From a virus, in IMG/VR virus record IMGVR_UViG_3300032249_000527, positions 1 through 39,067 of that record: a stretch of 39,067 nucleotides of DNA, one strand, 5' to 3'. Positions 30,767 to 39,067 of the stretch are shown one piece after another; positions within the stretch are counted from its first letter, which is position 1, and each line of letters starts with the position of its first letter. Made by a program: the position numbers and the translations under genes. The notes under the pieces are model-generated. The model did not search any database, had not been told where the DNA came from, and worked only from the letters and a program-made list of their open reading frames with translations.

Positions 30767-32952
30767 TGCCGTACCTGCCCGGCAAACTTCCGTACCGTGG
30801 CTGGATCACGGATTGCCCGTACTCGAATGTGCCGGAAGGGTATAGCACTGACATCTGGAACATCCTGCCAGCGGATCCTTTCCGTAGGCGCATTCGACTT
30901 GGCACACGCCCTGCGATGAACCGGGTGTATAAGTTTGCCAGTCACGAGATTCAGGGAATGTTCCGTTGCATTGCATACACCGGAAGTCCTCCGGTACGCA
31001 AGGATCGGATCATCATCGTTGCCGGCGGCAGAGTGTGGTGGATGGATGCCACATCAGTCAGCCCAACCCAGGTGACGGTTGTAAACGGATCAAGCGGCCA
31101 AAGTGGCGCACAGTTGAATACAACTGGACGCGTCGATGGCGTTCAGTTGGGACGGTATCTGTATCTGGTGGATACGACATTTACCAGCACTACTGCCGGA
31201 AGCGTTTCGCACCCATCTGCATATTGGAAGGTTGATCTTCAGGCCAGCGGATTGGCATTGTCTTACTGGCATCATTCAGGAACAAATCAAGGCCCAGAAG
31301 ACGCTGTCAAAAACCTGATCGGATCCAACTATTATTACGCACAGTCCATATCAAAATATGGCGCTCGAATTGTGCTTTCTGGAGTGAAGGGAATTGAAAA
31401 CATCTGGTTTATGTCGGATGTCGATAATCCAGAGCATTGGAACGCCGCTGCTCCATCAGACAATGGTAATGCTATTGCTGGCAATGTTGCGGATCAAACA
31501 CTTGGTCCTGCTGGCGATGAGATCATCGCGAGCATTCCACTTGGCGAATCTGGTCTTCTGTTTGCATCCAAAAGAAGCCTGACATATCTGAACATCGATC
31601 CAGCCGTGGATCCGACCAGTGCGCGCTTGAATGTGATGTCCAACACCGTTGGCATTGTTGGACACAAAGCGTGGTGTGAGGGGCCGGAGAAGAGTGTGTA
31701 CATGCTCGGCCAGGATGGTCTTTATCGCCTTCGCCCAAACGACTTCGCAGTTGATCGCGGCAATCTTGTGTCTCTCAACAAGTTGGATTCGTGGTTCAAT
31801 TCCCTGCGGTTTGATCTACTGGATGTCAAGTTGCACTACGACATCGAGCGCCGTGGCGTGTGGATTTGGCTGACTCGAACGGATGGCCCAGAGAATTCGA
31901 CACACCTGTTCTATAGCGAGCAGACTGACGGGTTCTTTCCAATTCGGTTGCATGATCCCCTGATCTACGGTGCGTCATATGCATGCCAAGCGCCTACGGC
32001 AGACGGTCGCAATCAAATCATGCTGTGCGCCTACGGGTCAATGATCGGGTTCTTTGATCAACGTCTTGTCAGCGGTGTCGATGGTCTCCCTGCAAGCGGA
32101 TATACGGATGCATCTGCCGCCGGCCCATCTACTGACGCGGATAAGTTGGCCCAGTTGATTGATTCTCGAGTGAGCATTGGCCCGATGCTTGCCGCACAGC
32201 CTGCGCTTGTGATGATCAAGGAAATCCAGATCGAGTTGGGGATCGACGATTACCTCGAACCATCTTCCGTTGTCGGCCTGGCTGCAAATCCGTATGCGGA
32301 ACTTGTAACTGCGGAAACTTCGATGGAAGCGATCGCACAAGATGACACGGCTCTTCTGTTTGAAGAAACTGCTGAAACGATTGACGGCAATGCCACTGGG
32401 TCAACTATCGATGGCAACTCCGGATCTGCGGCATATGACTGCCAGTATGCGAGACGCGCTGCTGGTGTATATGCAACGCAAGACACATCAGTGGCTTTGA
32501 CGTCTCGCAAGTACTACAACGAAACCAACTCATATGTGTTTGAGCGCATTACCTTTAGCGGAGAGCCCCGATGGGTCATTCGATGGGCAAATGCCACCAT
32601 TGTGAATGGTGCATCTGGACAACCGGTGCTATTCTCGCAGGTGCCATTCAGTGGCTTTGTTGCTGTCGCAAGCGATGATCCCGAGGTTGGCGTTTACCAC
32701 TACGCACCCAATGGCGTTCACACGCCAACATCCGTTGTGACTGGAACGATCAGCAGAAACGACTTTGCTGGCGCAGATGTCACCAATCTTGGCAACATTC
32801 AAGAAGGCATGAACAACCGAATGCGCGTCCGCCAGCGGGCTGGCTCTGCGTACATCAAGATTCGGTCGCTTGGATATCCATTCGCAATCGAACGAGTGGC
32901 GGCGCTCGTTGATCCGATCAGCACTCGCCGCACAGTAACGGAGATCACATAA
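30766..32952 (+). CDS. Tail hub/nozzle (tail tubular B-like) protein
   Basis: 728 aa from the ATG at 30766. The N terminus (YLPGKLPYRGWITDCPYS, then NVPEGYSTDIWNILPAD) and repeated blade-like beta segments such as RIIIVAGGRVWWMDAT and GRYLYLVDTT suggest a beta-propeller. Later segments include KSVYMLGQDGLYRLRPND and IERRGVWIWLTRTDG. Podovirus nozzle proteins (gp12 type) have this build and length. A C-terminal part of about 180 residues is more variable. It would form the lower tail tube. Position before internal proteins agrees. Call is by fold pattern and order. Confidence 0.68.
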   Translation: MPYLPGKLPYRGWITDCPYSNVPEGYSTDIWNILPADPFRRRIRLGTRPAMNRVYKFASHEIQGMFRCIAYTGSPPVRKDRIIIVAGGRVWWMDATSVSPTQVTVVNGSSGQSGAQLNTTGRVDGVQLGRYLYLVDTTFTSTTAGSVSHPSAYWKVDLQASGLALSYWHHSGTNQGPEDAVKNLIGSNYYYAQSISKYGARIVLSGVKGIENIWFMSDVDNPEHWNAAAPSDNGNAIAGNVADQTLGPAGDEIIASIPLGESGLLFASKRSLTYLNIDPAVDPTSARLNVMSNTVGIVGHKAWCEGPEKSVYMLGQDGLYRLRPNDFAVDRGNLVSLNKLDSWFNSLRFDLLDVKLHYDIERRGVWIWLTRTDGPENSTHLFYSEQTDGFFPIRLHDPLIYGASYACQAPTADGRNQIMLCAYGSMIGFFDQRLVSGVDGLPASGYTDASAAGPSTDADKLAQLIDSRVSIGPMLAAQPALVMIKEIQIELGIDDYLEPSSVVGLAANPYAELVTAETSMEAIAQDDTALLFEETAETIDGNATGSTIDGNSGSAAYDCQYARRAAGVYATQDTSVALTSRKYYNETNSYVFERITFSGEPRWVIRWANATIVNGASGQPVLFSQVPFSGFVAVASDDPEVGVYHYAPNGVHTPTSVVTGTISRNDFAGADVTNLGNIQEGMNNRMRVRQRAGSAYIKIRSLGYPFAIERVAALVDPISTRRTVTEIT

Positions 32953-34040
32953 TGCCCCTTCCACTACTAGCCATTGGAGCAGGAGTCGTTGCTGGCGGTT
33001 CTATTTTGGGTGGCATCTTTGGTAAGAAAGGCGCAGATGCACAAAAGCGTGCGCTAGATGAACTGCGTTCAAACGCGCAGCGGGAATACACGCAACTTAC
33101 CAATTATGGTCTTGAGCAGAGTAATGAAATCCTCAACTCATTCCTTGCAGAGCGATCGGCAAATATCGGCGATTACAAGCAGACATATGAGTCTCTGATC
33201 GCGGATTTTGATTCTCGATATAGCGAATTGAACAACGCATATTCCGCCAACATGCGCGACGTGTATTCGCAGTTTGGTGGCGGAATGGCTGCCATCGAAC
33301 GGCAATACGAAGCCGGAATGGGAACCGCATACCAAACCATGGCGGGTGGTCGCGAAGCAACGCTCTCAACGATTCGTCGCGCCACGCGATCTTCCGTTGC
33401 TAGGGCAGCCCAGTCGCAGGCTCTGACTGGACTTGGTGGCACGACGTTCGGCCAGGCTGCCTTGTCCGCGCTTGAACAAGAGGGTGCTCTGCGAGAAGGT
33501 GTGGTGCAGGAGCAATACGCTTCTCAACTGGCGCAAATGCAGGCACAGACCACTGCGGGCTTGACCGGACTGGCGCAGCAGCGTGTTGGCGGCCTGACCA
33601 ATCTGGAAAGGGAGCGAATCTCTGGAGAGCGTCAGTTGGGCTTGGGAAGGGTGTCCGCAACCAGTGGAATGCGTACAGATCTTATGAACCAGATTCTTAC
33701 TGCTGGTCAACAGACTACGGGAACTGCCACCGCAATGCGACAAACATCTTTGGACAACTACACCAGAATGCAACAGGCTCGCATTGGAGCAGTGCTTGGT
33801 ATTCAGCAGCAGCAGTCTTCACTTTCTGGTGCTGGATGGGCGGCTGCATCCGGAGCAATGGGTGGTATCGCCAGCGGCATTGGCGGAGCCCTGATGATGG
33901 GTGGATTGAGTGGGGCATTCGGCGGAGCGGGCGGAGGCGCTGCTGCTGGCGGGGCAGCCGCAGGAGCCGGCGGCGGCGGATTCACGCTTCCCGCAACTTC
34001 GCAAATTGGATCGAACCCGTTTGCGGGAGTTACTTTCTAA
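32952..34040 (+). CDS. Internal virion/DNA ejection protein
   Basis: 362 aa from the ATG at 32952, overlapping the previous stop. A hydrophobic Gly/Ala-rich start (LLAIGAGVVAGGSILGGIFG) is followed by a long Gln/Ala-rich helical region (about 30-290). The end is another Gly/Ala-rich hydrophobic stretch (GAMGGIASGIGGALMMGG) with a low-complexity tail. This build is typical of internal ejection proteins of podoviruses that exit the head and form a channel in the cell envelope. It leads a run of three such genes up to the giant protein. Confidence 0.65.
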   Translation: MPLPLLAIGAGVVAGGSILGGIFGKKGADAQKRALDELRSNAQREYTQLTNYGLEQSNEILNSFLAERSANIGDYKQTYESLIADFDSRYSELNNAYSANMRDVYSQFGGGMAAIERQYEAGMGTAYQTMAGGREATLSTIRRATRSSVARAAQSQALTGLGGTTFGQAALSALEQEGALREGVVQEQYASQLAQMQAQTTAGLTGLAQQRVGGLTNLERERISGERQLGLGRVSATSGMRTDLMNQILTAGQQTTGTATAMRQTSLDNYTRMQQARIGAVLGIQQQQSSLSGAGWAAASGAMGGIASGIGGALMMGGLSGAFGGAGGGAAAGGAAAGAGGGGFTLPATSQIGSNPFAGVTF

Positions 34041-34103
34041 AACAAAATCATGGTGCAGATGACTGCATTCATGCCTAGCGCATTCGAGTAACAAAGGAAC
34101 AGC

Positions 34104-34619
34104 ATGTACAACAAGCCACAGACAAGTAGGTTTCCGACTGCCGAAGAACAGGACAGCGGCGGTAACAGCATGGGCAATCGCACTCTCGCGCTTGCCATCA
34201 TGTCTGGATTGGCTGGTGCTGGCGCAGGCATTGCGGCATCTGATCCTCGTCGCCCATATGCAGGTTTCGGAACTGGCATGGCTGCAGGAGCGGCTGCGCC
34301 ACTGTCATTCGCCACCGCTGGGTTGCAGCAGGCATTCAAGCAGCAGGCACAGATGGAGAACCTTGCGCTCGATGAACAGACTGCTGCACAGCGTGGGCGA
34401 ATCCAAGGCGTTGCAGAGGGAGAGCGAGCGCGCTCTCGAGCAGAATCGCGGCGACAGCAGGAGCGTGAAGAGTCCCAGGCTGACGTTGAGGACTTCGTTC
34501 CAGGAGTTTCGTTTATGACTCCAGCCAATAAGGTGTTCCTTGGTTCAATCGCACAGGGAATAGCGCAGCAGTCCGCCACCCAGCGAGCCGCACAGTACTT
34601 CCAGCGCGGGGGCCAGTAA
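34104..34619 (+). CDS. Hypothetical internal virion-type protein
   Basis: 171 aa from the ATG at 34104, with AAAGGA upstream. Gly/Ala-rich hydrophobic segments (LALAIMSGLAGAGAGIAA; GMAAGAAAPLSFATAGLQ) are followed by a charged Gln/Arg/Glu helix (EGERARSRAESRRQQEREES). It resembles the preceding ejection-like protein in composition. Coupled closely to the next gene. Probably part of the same virion-internal complex. Confidence 0.6.
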   Translation: MYNKPQTSRFPTAEEQDSGGNSMGNRTLALAIMSGLAGAGAGIAASDPRRPYAGFGTGMAAGAAAPLSFATAGLQQAFKQQAQMENLALDEQTAAQRGRIQGVAEGERARSRAESRRQQEREESQADVEDFVPGVSFMTPANKVFLGSIAQGIAQQSATQRAAQYFQRGGQ

Positions 34620-34620
34620 T

Positions 34621-35991
34621 ATGAACCTTCCAGAATCCATTCAGAATGGCCTACAGGCTGGTGTTGCCATGGCCGGACAGATGCCACAATCCAGCATGGG
34701 AGCACTGTCTGGCATCGAAGACGAAGATATTCCGCCAGAGACGAAGAAGTTCGTAGAGCGCGCAGATCAAGATTCGTCCATTTATGAACCAAGCCCGATG
34801 GTTTCCGGACCAACCTCGTTTCAGCGCGCTATTGCGGGTATTGAAACGGGCGACTATCAGGGTCTCGAGATGCTGGAATTTGGGTCTGCTCGAGGCCAGC
34901 CGGCGGTAGCGTTCAAGGACGAGGATGGTCAGCGGCAGGTGATCAAGGTCACCATGCCGCAATGGATGGCAATGATGGAGATGCGTTCTCGTGGCCGCAA
35001 GCAATTGCAGGATGCCGTGAAACTGGATGCCACCAAGAAGGCGCTGAAGCCGCAGTTCGACAGCCTGTCCCGAATGGCCCCTGGCTATGAGGATCCAGTG
35101 GTCAAGCAGGCATACTCCGACCTGTATGAATTGGCTCCACAAGACGCCATCAAGATTCTTGGAGGCAGCGTCGGAAAGACTGCTGGCGACGCTATTTATC
35201 GCGGCCGTGCAGTTACTGACGCCGAGGGCAAGGCGTTCACTGCGCTCGACAAGCGCATGTACGACAATCGCGCTGCGCGCCTAGATGGGCTGGTCCAATC
35301 GACCAACGACACCGCAACTCGCCAGGGCGTCGGCATGCTTCGGAATCTGATCCGTCCTCCAGAAGCATCGTCGATGCCGCCGGATATGACCGTGCTCGAT
35401 TGGATTCAGCAGAGCGGAATGGGTCCGCTGTCCGTCGCAAATCTGATCCAGCAAATGACAATGGTCAACGGGATGCCGAGCGTGTCAAAGCCGGTCATCC
35501 CGCCTGTTCGAGATGCGTCTGGTGAGTACAACCCGAATCAGTTGATGCAGTTCTCGTCGCAGTTCAACAACGTTGTTGCCAACGACCTTGGCTGGGCTCC
35601 GATCGATCTCCGCAACGAAATGCATTTAGACTCGATGATCCGTGCATTGGATCAGTACAACGGTCAGCCTCCTGCCGCTCGGGCGGGTATCCAGCCGACC
35701 GTGCAGCCGCGACCGCAGGTGGACCGATATGCGATGCCGGAATCGCAGTCCAGAGCCCCGGCTGCTGGAGATGATGCCGCAATGATTCTTGAGCGGTATA
35801 TGGGTGATGCGGTAAAAGGTCAGCAGTTCGACTCTCCAGACGAAAGGCAGTACCAAATGGGCCGCATGATGATTGCCGCATACAAGGAAAATCAGCGCCG
35901 CCAGAAGGCGAATGAGCAGCCACTCGACTACCCGCCGAAGGAGGTCGTTGATCGCTTCTACGCCCTGCTACAGGCGGGGTCCGCCAAGTGA
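34621..35991 (+). CDS. Hypothetical internal virion-type protein
   Basis: 456 aa from the ATG at 34621, immediately after the previous stop. Largely helical and Gln/Met-rich (MDAYAPQD-type and AMMEMRSRGRKQLQDAVKL segments). A low-complexity Pro/Gln linker lies near residues 350-380, and the C-terminal helix is basic (YKENQRRQKANEQPLDY). No family recognised. It ends with the GTG start of the giant gene overlapping its stop (GTGA), so the two are coupled and probably made together. Confidence 0.65.
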   Translation: MNLPESIQNGLQAGVAMAGQMPQSSMGALSGIEDEDIPPETKKFVERADQDSSIYEPSPMVSGPTSFQRAIAGIETGDYQGLEMLEFGSARGQPAVAFKDEDGQRQVIKVTMPQWMAMMEMRSRGRKQLQDAVKLDATKKALKPQFDSLSRMAPGYEDPVVKQAYSDLYELAPQDAIKILGGSVGKTAGDAIYRGRAVTDAEGKAFTALDKRMYDNRAARLDGLVQSTNDTATRQGVGMLRNLIRPPEASSMPPDMTVLDWIQQSGMGPLSVANLIQQMTMVNGMPSVSKPVIPPVRDASGEYNPNQLMQFSSQFNNVVANDLGWAPIDLRNEMHLDSMIRALDQYNGQPPAARAGIQPTVQPRPQVDRYAMPESQSRAPAAGDDAAMILERYMGDAVKGQQFDSPDERQYQMGRMMIAAYKENQRRQKANEQPLDYPPKEVVDRFYALLQAGSAK

Positions 35992-38900
35992 GCCAGTTCT
36001 CAAACGCATTCGATCGCCTGCGATCGGAGTTGGATGTTGAGCCGAAGAGCGATCCGATGGAGCGCCTGCGTCGCGATATGCGCCTGGAAGAGTCGCCTGG
36101 CTATCGGTCTGAAACCGAACAGTCTGCCAGATCCGTCGGTGCATTGGGCATGGCATCGTTGCAGGAACTGGCGTCCATGGCCTTTACTGGTCCGGGGCGT
36201 GTCGGCACGCCGCCGATTGCCACCGCGACCATTCTCACGGAGACGTTTGGCAAGGAAGATCTGACTCCGGAGCAGCGATCAGAGCGCGCGCAAATGTCCG
36301 AAAGCATGATGGCTCGCGCTGCGGAAGAGGGCGGGACGCTGGAGCAATTGAAGTATGGTGCCATCAAGGCCGGCGCTGGAAAGGTTGCTTCGACGGCTCG
36401 CGGCGTTGCGCTGCTGACGCCACTTCCATTCGGCGCGCGAGATACGTTCGAGGCTGCCGCAGTCGGTATGCAGGAGGCCGCGACGCCAACCCTTGACACC
36501 GTGCCAGTCAAGATAGCGGAAGCCACCACGCAGGGCGTCATCAGTCTTGGAACCTTCATTGCTGCACCTTGGCTGATGGGCGGGCAGATGTTCCTTGAAG
36601 GCGCTGGCGGAGGCGTGGCGCAGTACGAGGCGCAGAGAATCGAAGAGGGCGGCGCTCGCACGGAAGCCGGCCGAATCATGTACGGCCTGGCGGCGGGTGG
36701 CGTAGAGGCTGCTACCGAAACTCTTGGAAACGTGGTTGGTGCGAAGATCGCGAAGTCCACGGTTGGAAAACTGCTGGATCCACGGACGTATTACCGCGAG
36801 GCATTGGCGGCAAAGAAGATCACCGCAGCGCAGTTCGCACAGGAAATGCGAAGGCTTGGACCGGAGGCCCCGCTGTGGCAGGTCGGAAAGGGCTTGGCCG
36901 CAGCGTATTCGACAGAGTTCGCAGAAGAGGCTGGTGCGGAACTGGGCGGTGAAGGCATTGCTCGCATTAGCGGATTCCGAGGACGCGATGCGGCAACGCT
37001 TGCTCTCGACACAATTGAGTCGGGCGTGTACGGCGGTCTTGGTGGTCTTGGCGGACAGGGCGTTGCGATGCCCGTATTTGCGCTACAGGCTGCTGGAGAA
37101 CGTGCGGACAAGCGCGCGAAGATCGTCTCCTACCTGAAGAACACGGAATACGAAGATCCCGAAATCTGGACAAAGATCGCCCCATCCAAGATTGCGGCGA
37201 TGCGTTCAATGACTCCGGACGAACAGGTTGCCGAAGTTGAATCGAGTCGCCAGGCTGCACTGACTGCGCGAGCCGACCTTGGAATGTCTCTGTCACAGCG
37301 CGCAGACATGGAGCGAAAGCGTGTTGAGTTGGCACAAAAACTCGCAGCAGCACGCAAGCGAAAGTCTGCGGATGCTGTCACGAAACTGGAATCGCAGATC
37401 GGAGAAGTGCAGACGCGGCTGGATGCGCTCGAGCAGGCCACATCAGTCTTGGCCGCAGACGCCACTGCTGCTGAAACTGCGTACCTTGCTGCCGCCGCCT
37501 TCGGCGCTAGCAATGCGCCACAGGCTGCACCGTTGCCGCTTGATGATGTGCTTGCAAACCACAACGCGACGTCGGTCAATCCGTCCACCGAATCTGATAA
37601 GGCTGCCCTTACCGAACTGACGAATCTGGGATACAACGTCGTGTTCTACACGGGCGGAGATTCGGATCAGCAGGATGCGTTCTACGATCCGACATCTCCG
37701 AACACACTGTTCATTCGCGCCGGGCAGACGTCGGCCGCGAGGGCGATCAGCCTCGGATACGAAGAAGCGATTCACGCTATCCAGTTCACCGACGCGGCAT
37801 TGTGGTCGAAGTTGCGAAAGATGTTCGACGAGCAATCGGTGATCGATGCGGCCGTCGAATACTTCCAAGATCAGACATCGGCGGTTGACGTCGCGGCGCA
37901 ACGCGCAGCCATGCAGGCCATGGCTCGTCCAGAGGGGCCACAGCAGCCCGCCGCGCTCGCGCAGTTGCGAGCCGGCCAGGCACTTGTCGAGGCCGAAGGT
38001 ACGGCGAACGAACTGCGCGCTGGCGTGCAGGCGATGTTCCAAACGGGAAAGGCTCCTGGCCTACTTGGAAGGATCATTACCCGCATGGGTCTGCGGGGCC
38101 AGCAAGCGGCAACGGCATTGCGAGTGCGTTCCGAAATTATCGCGTCGGCCAAGCGTCGATCGACGCCGAAGCAAACGGAACTTGGGCAGCGAGTGCGCGA
38201 GGCGTTCGCAGTTATCAGATCTCGCGAACAACTTGACACGGATGCAAAGGCAGCGGTGCAGGCAAAGCAGGCCGCACAGGCTGCTGCACAGGCAGCGACG
38301 GCAGCGACGGCAGCGACGGCAGCCGCACCAGCAGCAACTACGACAGCACCCGCACCCGCTACGGCGACCGCGACCACTACGACCACGGCCCCGGCTCCGG
38401 CACCATCCGCCGCGCCTGCGCCGGCCACGCCTGCACGCTCCGCAAATTTCCTCGAGAGCGTCAATGACGCGCTGGGTCAGATCCGCAGGAAGTCTCCAGA
38501 CTTTGCACAGGGAGTAGACGCCTACTCCATCGTTGAGAAATTGCAAAAGCCCGAGACCGCGCAGACTCTGACCCAGCGAGAACGAAAGATCGGCGAGCGC
38601 ATTCAGCGCATGCTGGTCAAGAGGTTTGGCGAGGACGTCACAAGCCTTTGGGCCAAGCGGCCTCCGCGCCTGTATCCGGAATTGGCGGCACTAAATAACC
38701 GATACGGGTCGGGTATTGGTGGCGACTACATGACGGCTGAAGATCTAGCGGATGAGATCGAGGGCCTCGACGATTCTGGTGCAGCCATTCCTCCGGCTGT
38801 CCTAGACGCCGTCAAGGCGTATCGCACGGCTCGTGGTGAAGAGTCTGGTGAGTTCGGTGAACGTGGTGGAACGGATGTGGACGCGGCAGACGCCCTTGAG

Positions 38901-39067
38901 CGGGCGGTGGCCGAGGCATCTAGCGAACGCGCGGCTCCAATTGAACCACCAGCACCAGCGACCGCCGTGACGCTAGAGGCACGAAAGCCACGTCAGCAGA
39001 AGACCGTAGACCTCATGGAGGCGGATCCTGTTTCAGCACGCGAATCCCTAGGTCTTGTCGGACAAAT
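35988..39067 (+). CDS. Giant virion-associated polyvalent protein, N-terminal third (continues at 1-6238)
   Basis: Starts at a GTG (35988) overlapping the previous stop as GTGA. The frame has no stop up to the end of the window and continues in register into base 1 of the circle, giving 3,064 aa. Residue 994 corresponds to the GTG at 23. Residues about 130-250 are Gly/Ala-rich and amphipathic (FIAAPWLMGGQMFLEGAGGG...AAGGVEAATETLG), a pattern of large polyvalent proteins. Residues about 440-490 are a charged coiled coil. Near residues 590-597, GYEEAIHAIQ resembles a zincin motif in which the first His is replaced by Glu. A Thr/Ala/Pro low-complexity linker follows (about 766-820). The probable role is as an ejected or virion-internal multi-domain protein; enzymatic activity is unproven. 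Confidence 0.88.
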   Translation, partial: MSQFSNAFDRLRSELDVEPKSDPMERLRRDMRLEESPGYRSETEQSARSVGALGMASLQELASMAFTGPGRVGTPPIATATILTETFGKEDLTPEQRSERAQMSESMMARAAEEGGTLEQLKYGAIKAGAGKVASTARGVALLTPLPFGARDTFEAAAVGMQEAATPTLDTVPVKIAEATTQGVISLGTFIAAPWLMGGQMFLEGAGGGVAQYEAQRIEEGGARTEAGRIMYGLAAGGVEAATETLGNVVGAKIAKSTVGKLLDPRTYYREALAAKKITAAQFAQEMRRLGPEAPLWQVGKGLAAAYSTEFAEEAGAELGGEGIARISGFRGRDAATLALDTIESGVYGGLGGLGGQGVAMPVFALQAAGERADKRAKIVSYLKNTEYEDPEIWTKIAPSKIAAMRSMTPDEQVAEVESSRQAALTARADLGMSLSQRADMERKRVELAQKLAAARKRKSADAVTKLESQIGEVQTRLDALEQATSVLAADATAAETAYLAAAAFGASNAPQAAPLPLDDVLANHNATSVNPSTESDKAALTELTNLGYNVVFYTGGDSDQQDAFYDPTSPNTLFIRAGQTSAARAISLGYEEAIHAIQFTDAALWSKLRKMFDEQSVIDAAVEYFQDQTSAVDVAAQRAAMQAMARPEGPQQPAALAQLRAGQALVEAEGTANELRAGVQAMFQTGKAPGLLGRIITRMGLRGQQAATALRVRSEIIASAKRRSTPKQTELGQRVREAFAVIRSREQLDTDAKAAVQAKQAAQAAAQAATAATAATAAAPAATTTAPAPATATATTTTTAPAPAPSAAPAPATPARSANFLESVNDALGQIRRKSPDFAQGVDAYSIVEKLQKPETAQTLTQRERKIGERIQRMLVKRFGEDVTSLWAKRPPRLYPELAALNNRYGSGIGGDYMTAEDLADEIEGLDDSGAAIPPAVLDAVKAYRTARGEESGEFGERGGTDVDAADALERAVAEASSERAAPIEPPAPATAVTLEARKPRQQKTVDLMEADPVSARESLGLVGQ
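38292..38318 (+). repeat. Three 9-bp tandem repeats in the giant-gene linker
   Basis: GCAGCGACG occurs three times head-to-tail (38292-38318) and encodes Ala-Ala-Thr three times, within a longer Ala/Thr/Pro-rich linker (to about 38440). A flexible hinge between domains is likely. Confidence 0.85.
38945..39067. repeat. Right copy of the 123-bp direct end repeat (circular overlap)
   Basis: Identical to bases 1-123 by direct comparison, extending from ACCACCAGCA to GACAAAT. It lies within the giant gene frame. See the left copy for interpretation. Confidence 0.95.

Noticed and set aside
1-39067. tRNA genes or a CRISPR array
   Set aside because: Intergenic gaps are mostly too short and hold only hairpins; no cloverleaf or regularly spaced repeat was seen.
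1-39067. Prophage or temperate lifestyle
   Set aside because: No integrase, excisionase, attachment site or CI-like repressor was recognised; the small DNA-binding proteins alone do not show lysogeny.

Overview
The window is a complete genome of a tailed double-stranded DNA phage, most likely a short-tailed (podovirus-like) phage of a Gram-negative host. The first 123 bases and the last 123 bases are identical, so the sequence closes into a circle of 38,944 bp. The repeat lies inside a coding frame. It is therefore better read as the overlap of a circular or circularly permuted assembly than as a physical terminal repeat. No integrase, lysogeny repressor, RNA polymerase, DNA polymerase, tRNA or CRISPR array was recognised. 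The host call is an inference from a lipoprotein with a lipobox in the lysis region and from small proteins resembling families common in proteobacterial phages.

Layout on the circle. (1) A giant virion-associated polyvalent protein gene starts at 35988, crosses the sequence ends and stops at 6238. It is one uninterrupted frame of 9,195 nt (3,064 aa). (2) 6299-9576, plus strand: a small possible ribbon-helix-helix protein, a RecE-like exonuclease overlapping a likely single-strand annealing partner, an unknown protein, and a DUF1376 (replication-initiator-like) protein whose gene carries three 12-bp iterons. (3) 9603-10344, minus strand: a RusA-like Holliday junction resolvase and a helical protein. 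(4) 10495-11752, plus strand: a calcineurin-type phosphoesterase overlapping an HExxH protein. (5) 11682-15859, minus strand: an eight-gene early-type operon with a winged-helix protein, a PAPS-reductase-like protein, a sliding-clamp-like protein and five unknowns. (6) 15860-16028: a divergent control region with repeated TTTCGA sites. (7) 16029-35991, plus strand: small terminase, two small proteins, large terminase, a string of tiny lysine-rich genes, portal, scaffold, major capsid protein, adaptor, fibres, lysis genes, tail hub protein and internal or ejection proteins leading into the giant gene.

How the genes fit together. The accessory replication genes suggest recombination-assisted replication that borrows the host polymerase: exonuclease plus annealing protein, resolvase, clamp-like protein and initiator-like protein. 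Packaging and head genes follow standard order. The tail carries at least three distinct fibre-like proteins. The run of internal proteins ending in the 3,064-aa protein resembles the ejectosome or polyvalent-protein block of podoviruses. The lysis region holds membrane proteins and a lipoprotein, but no endolysin was recognised anywhere.

The least ordinary features are: the giant gene split by the sequence ends, with a degenerate zincin motif; four similar hairpin leaders placed about 30 nt (one about 40 nt) before four minus-strand genes; the iterons inside the DUF1376 gene; the cluster of lysine-rich micro-genes; and the TTTCGA operator-like array. Base composition is also mosaic: about 14-18.6 kb is visibly much richer in G+C than the fibre region at about 26-33 kb.
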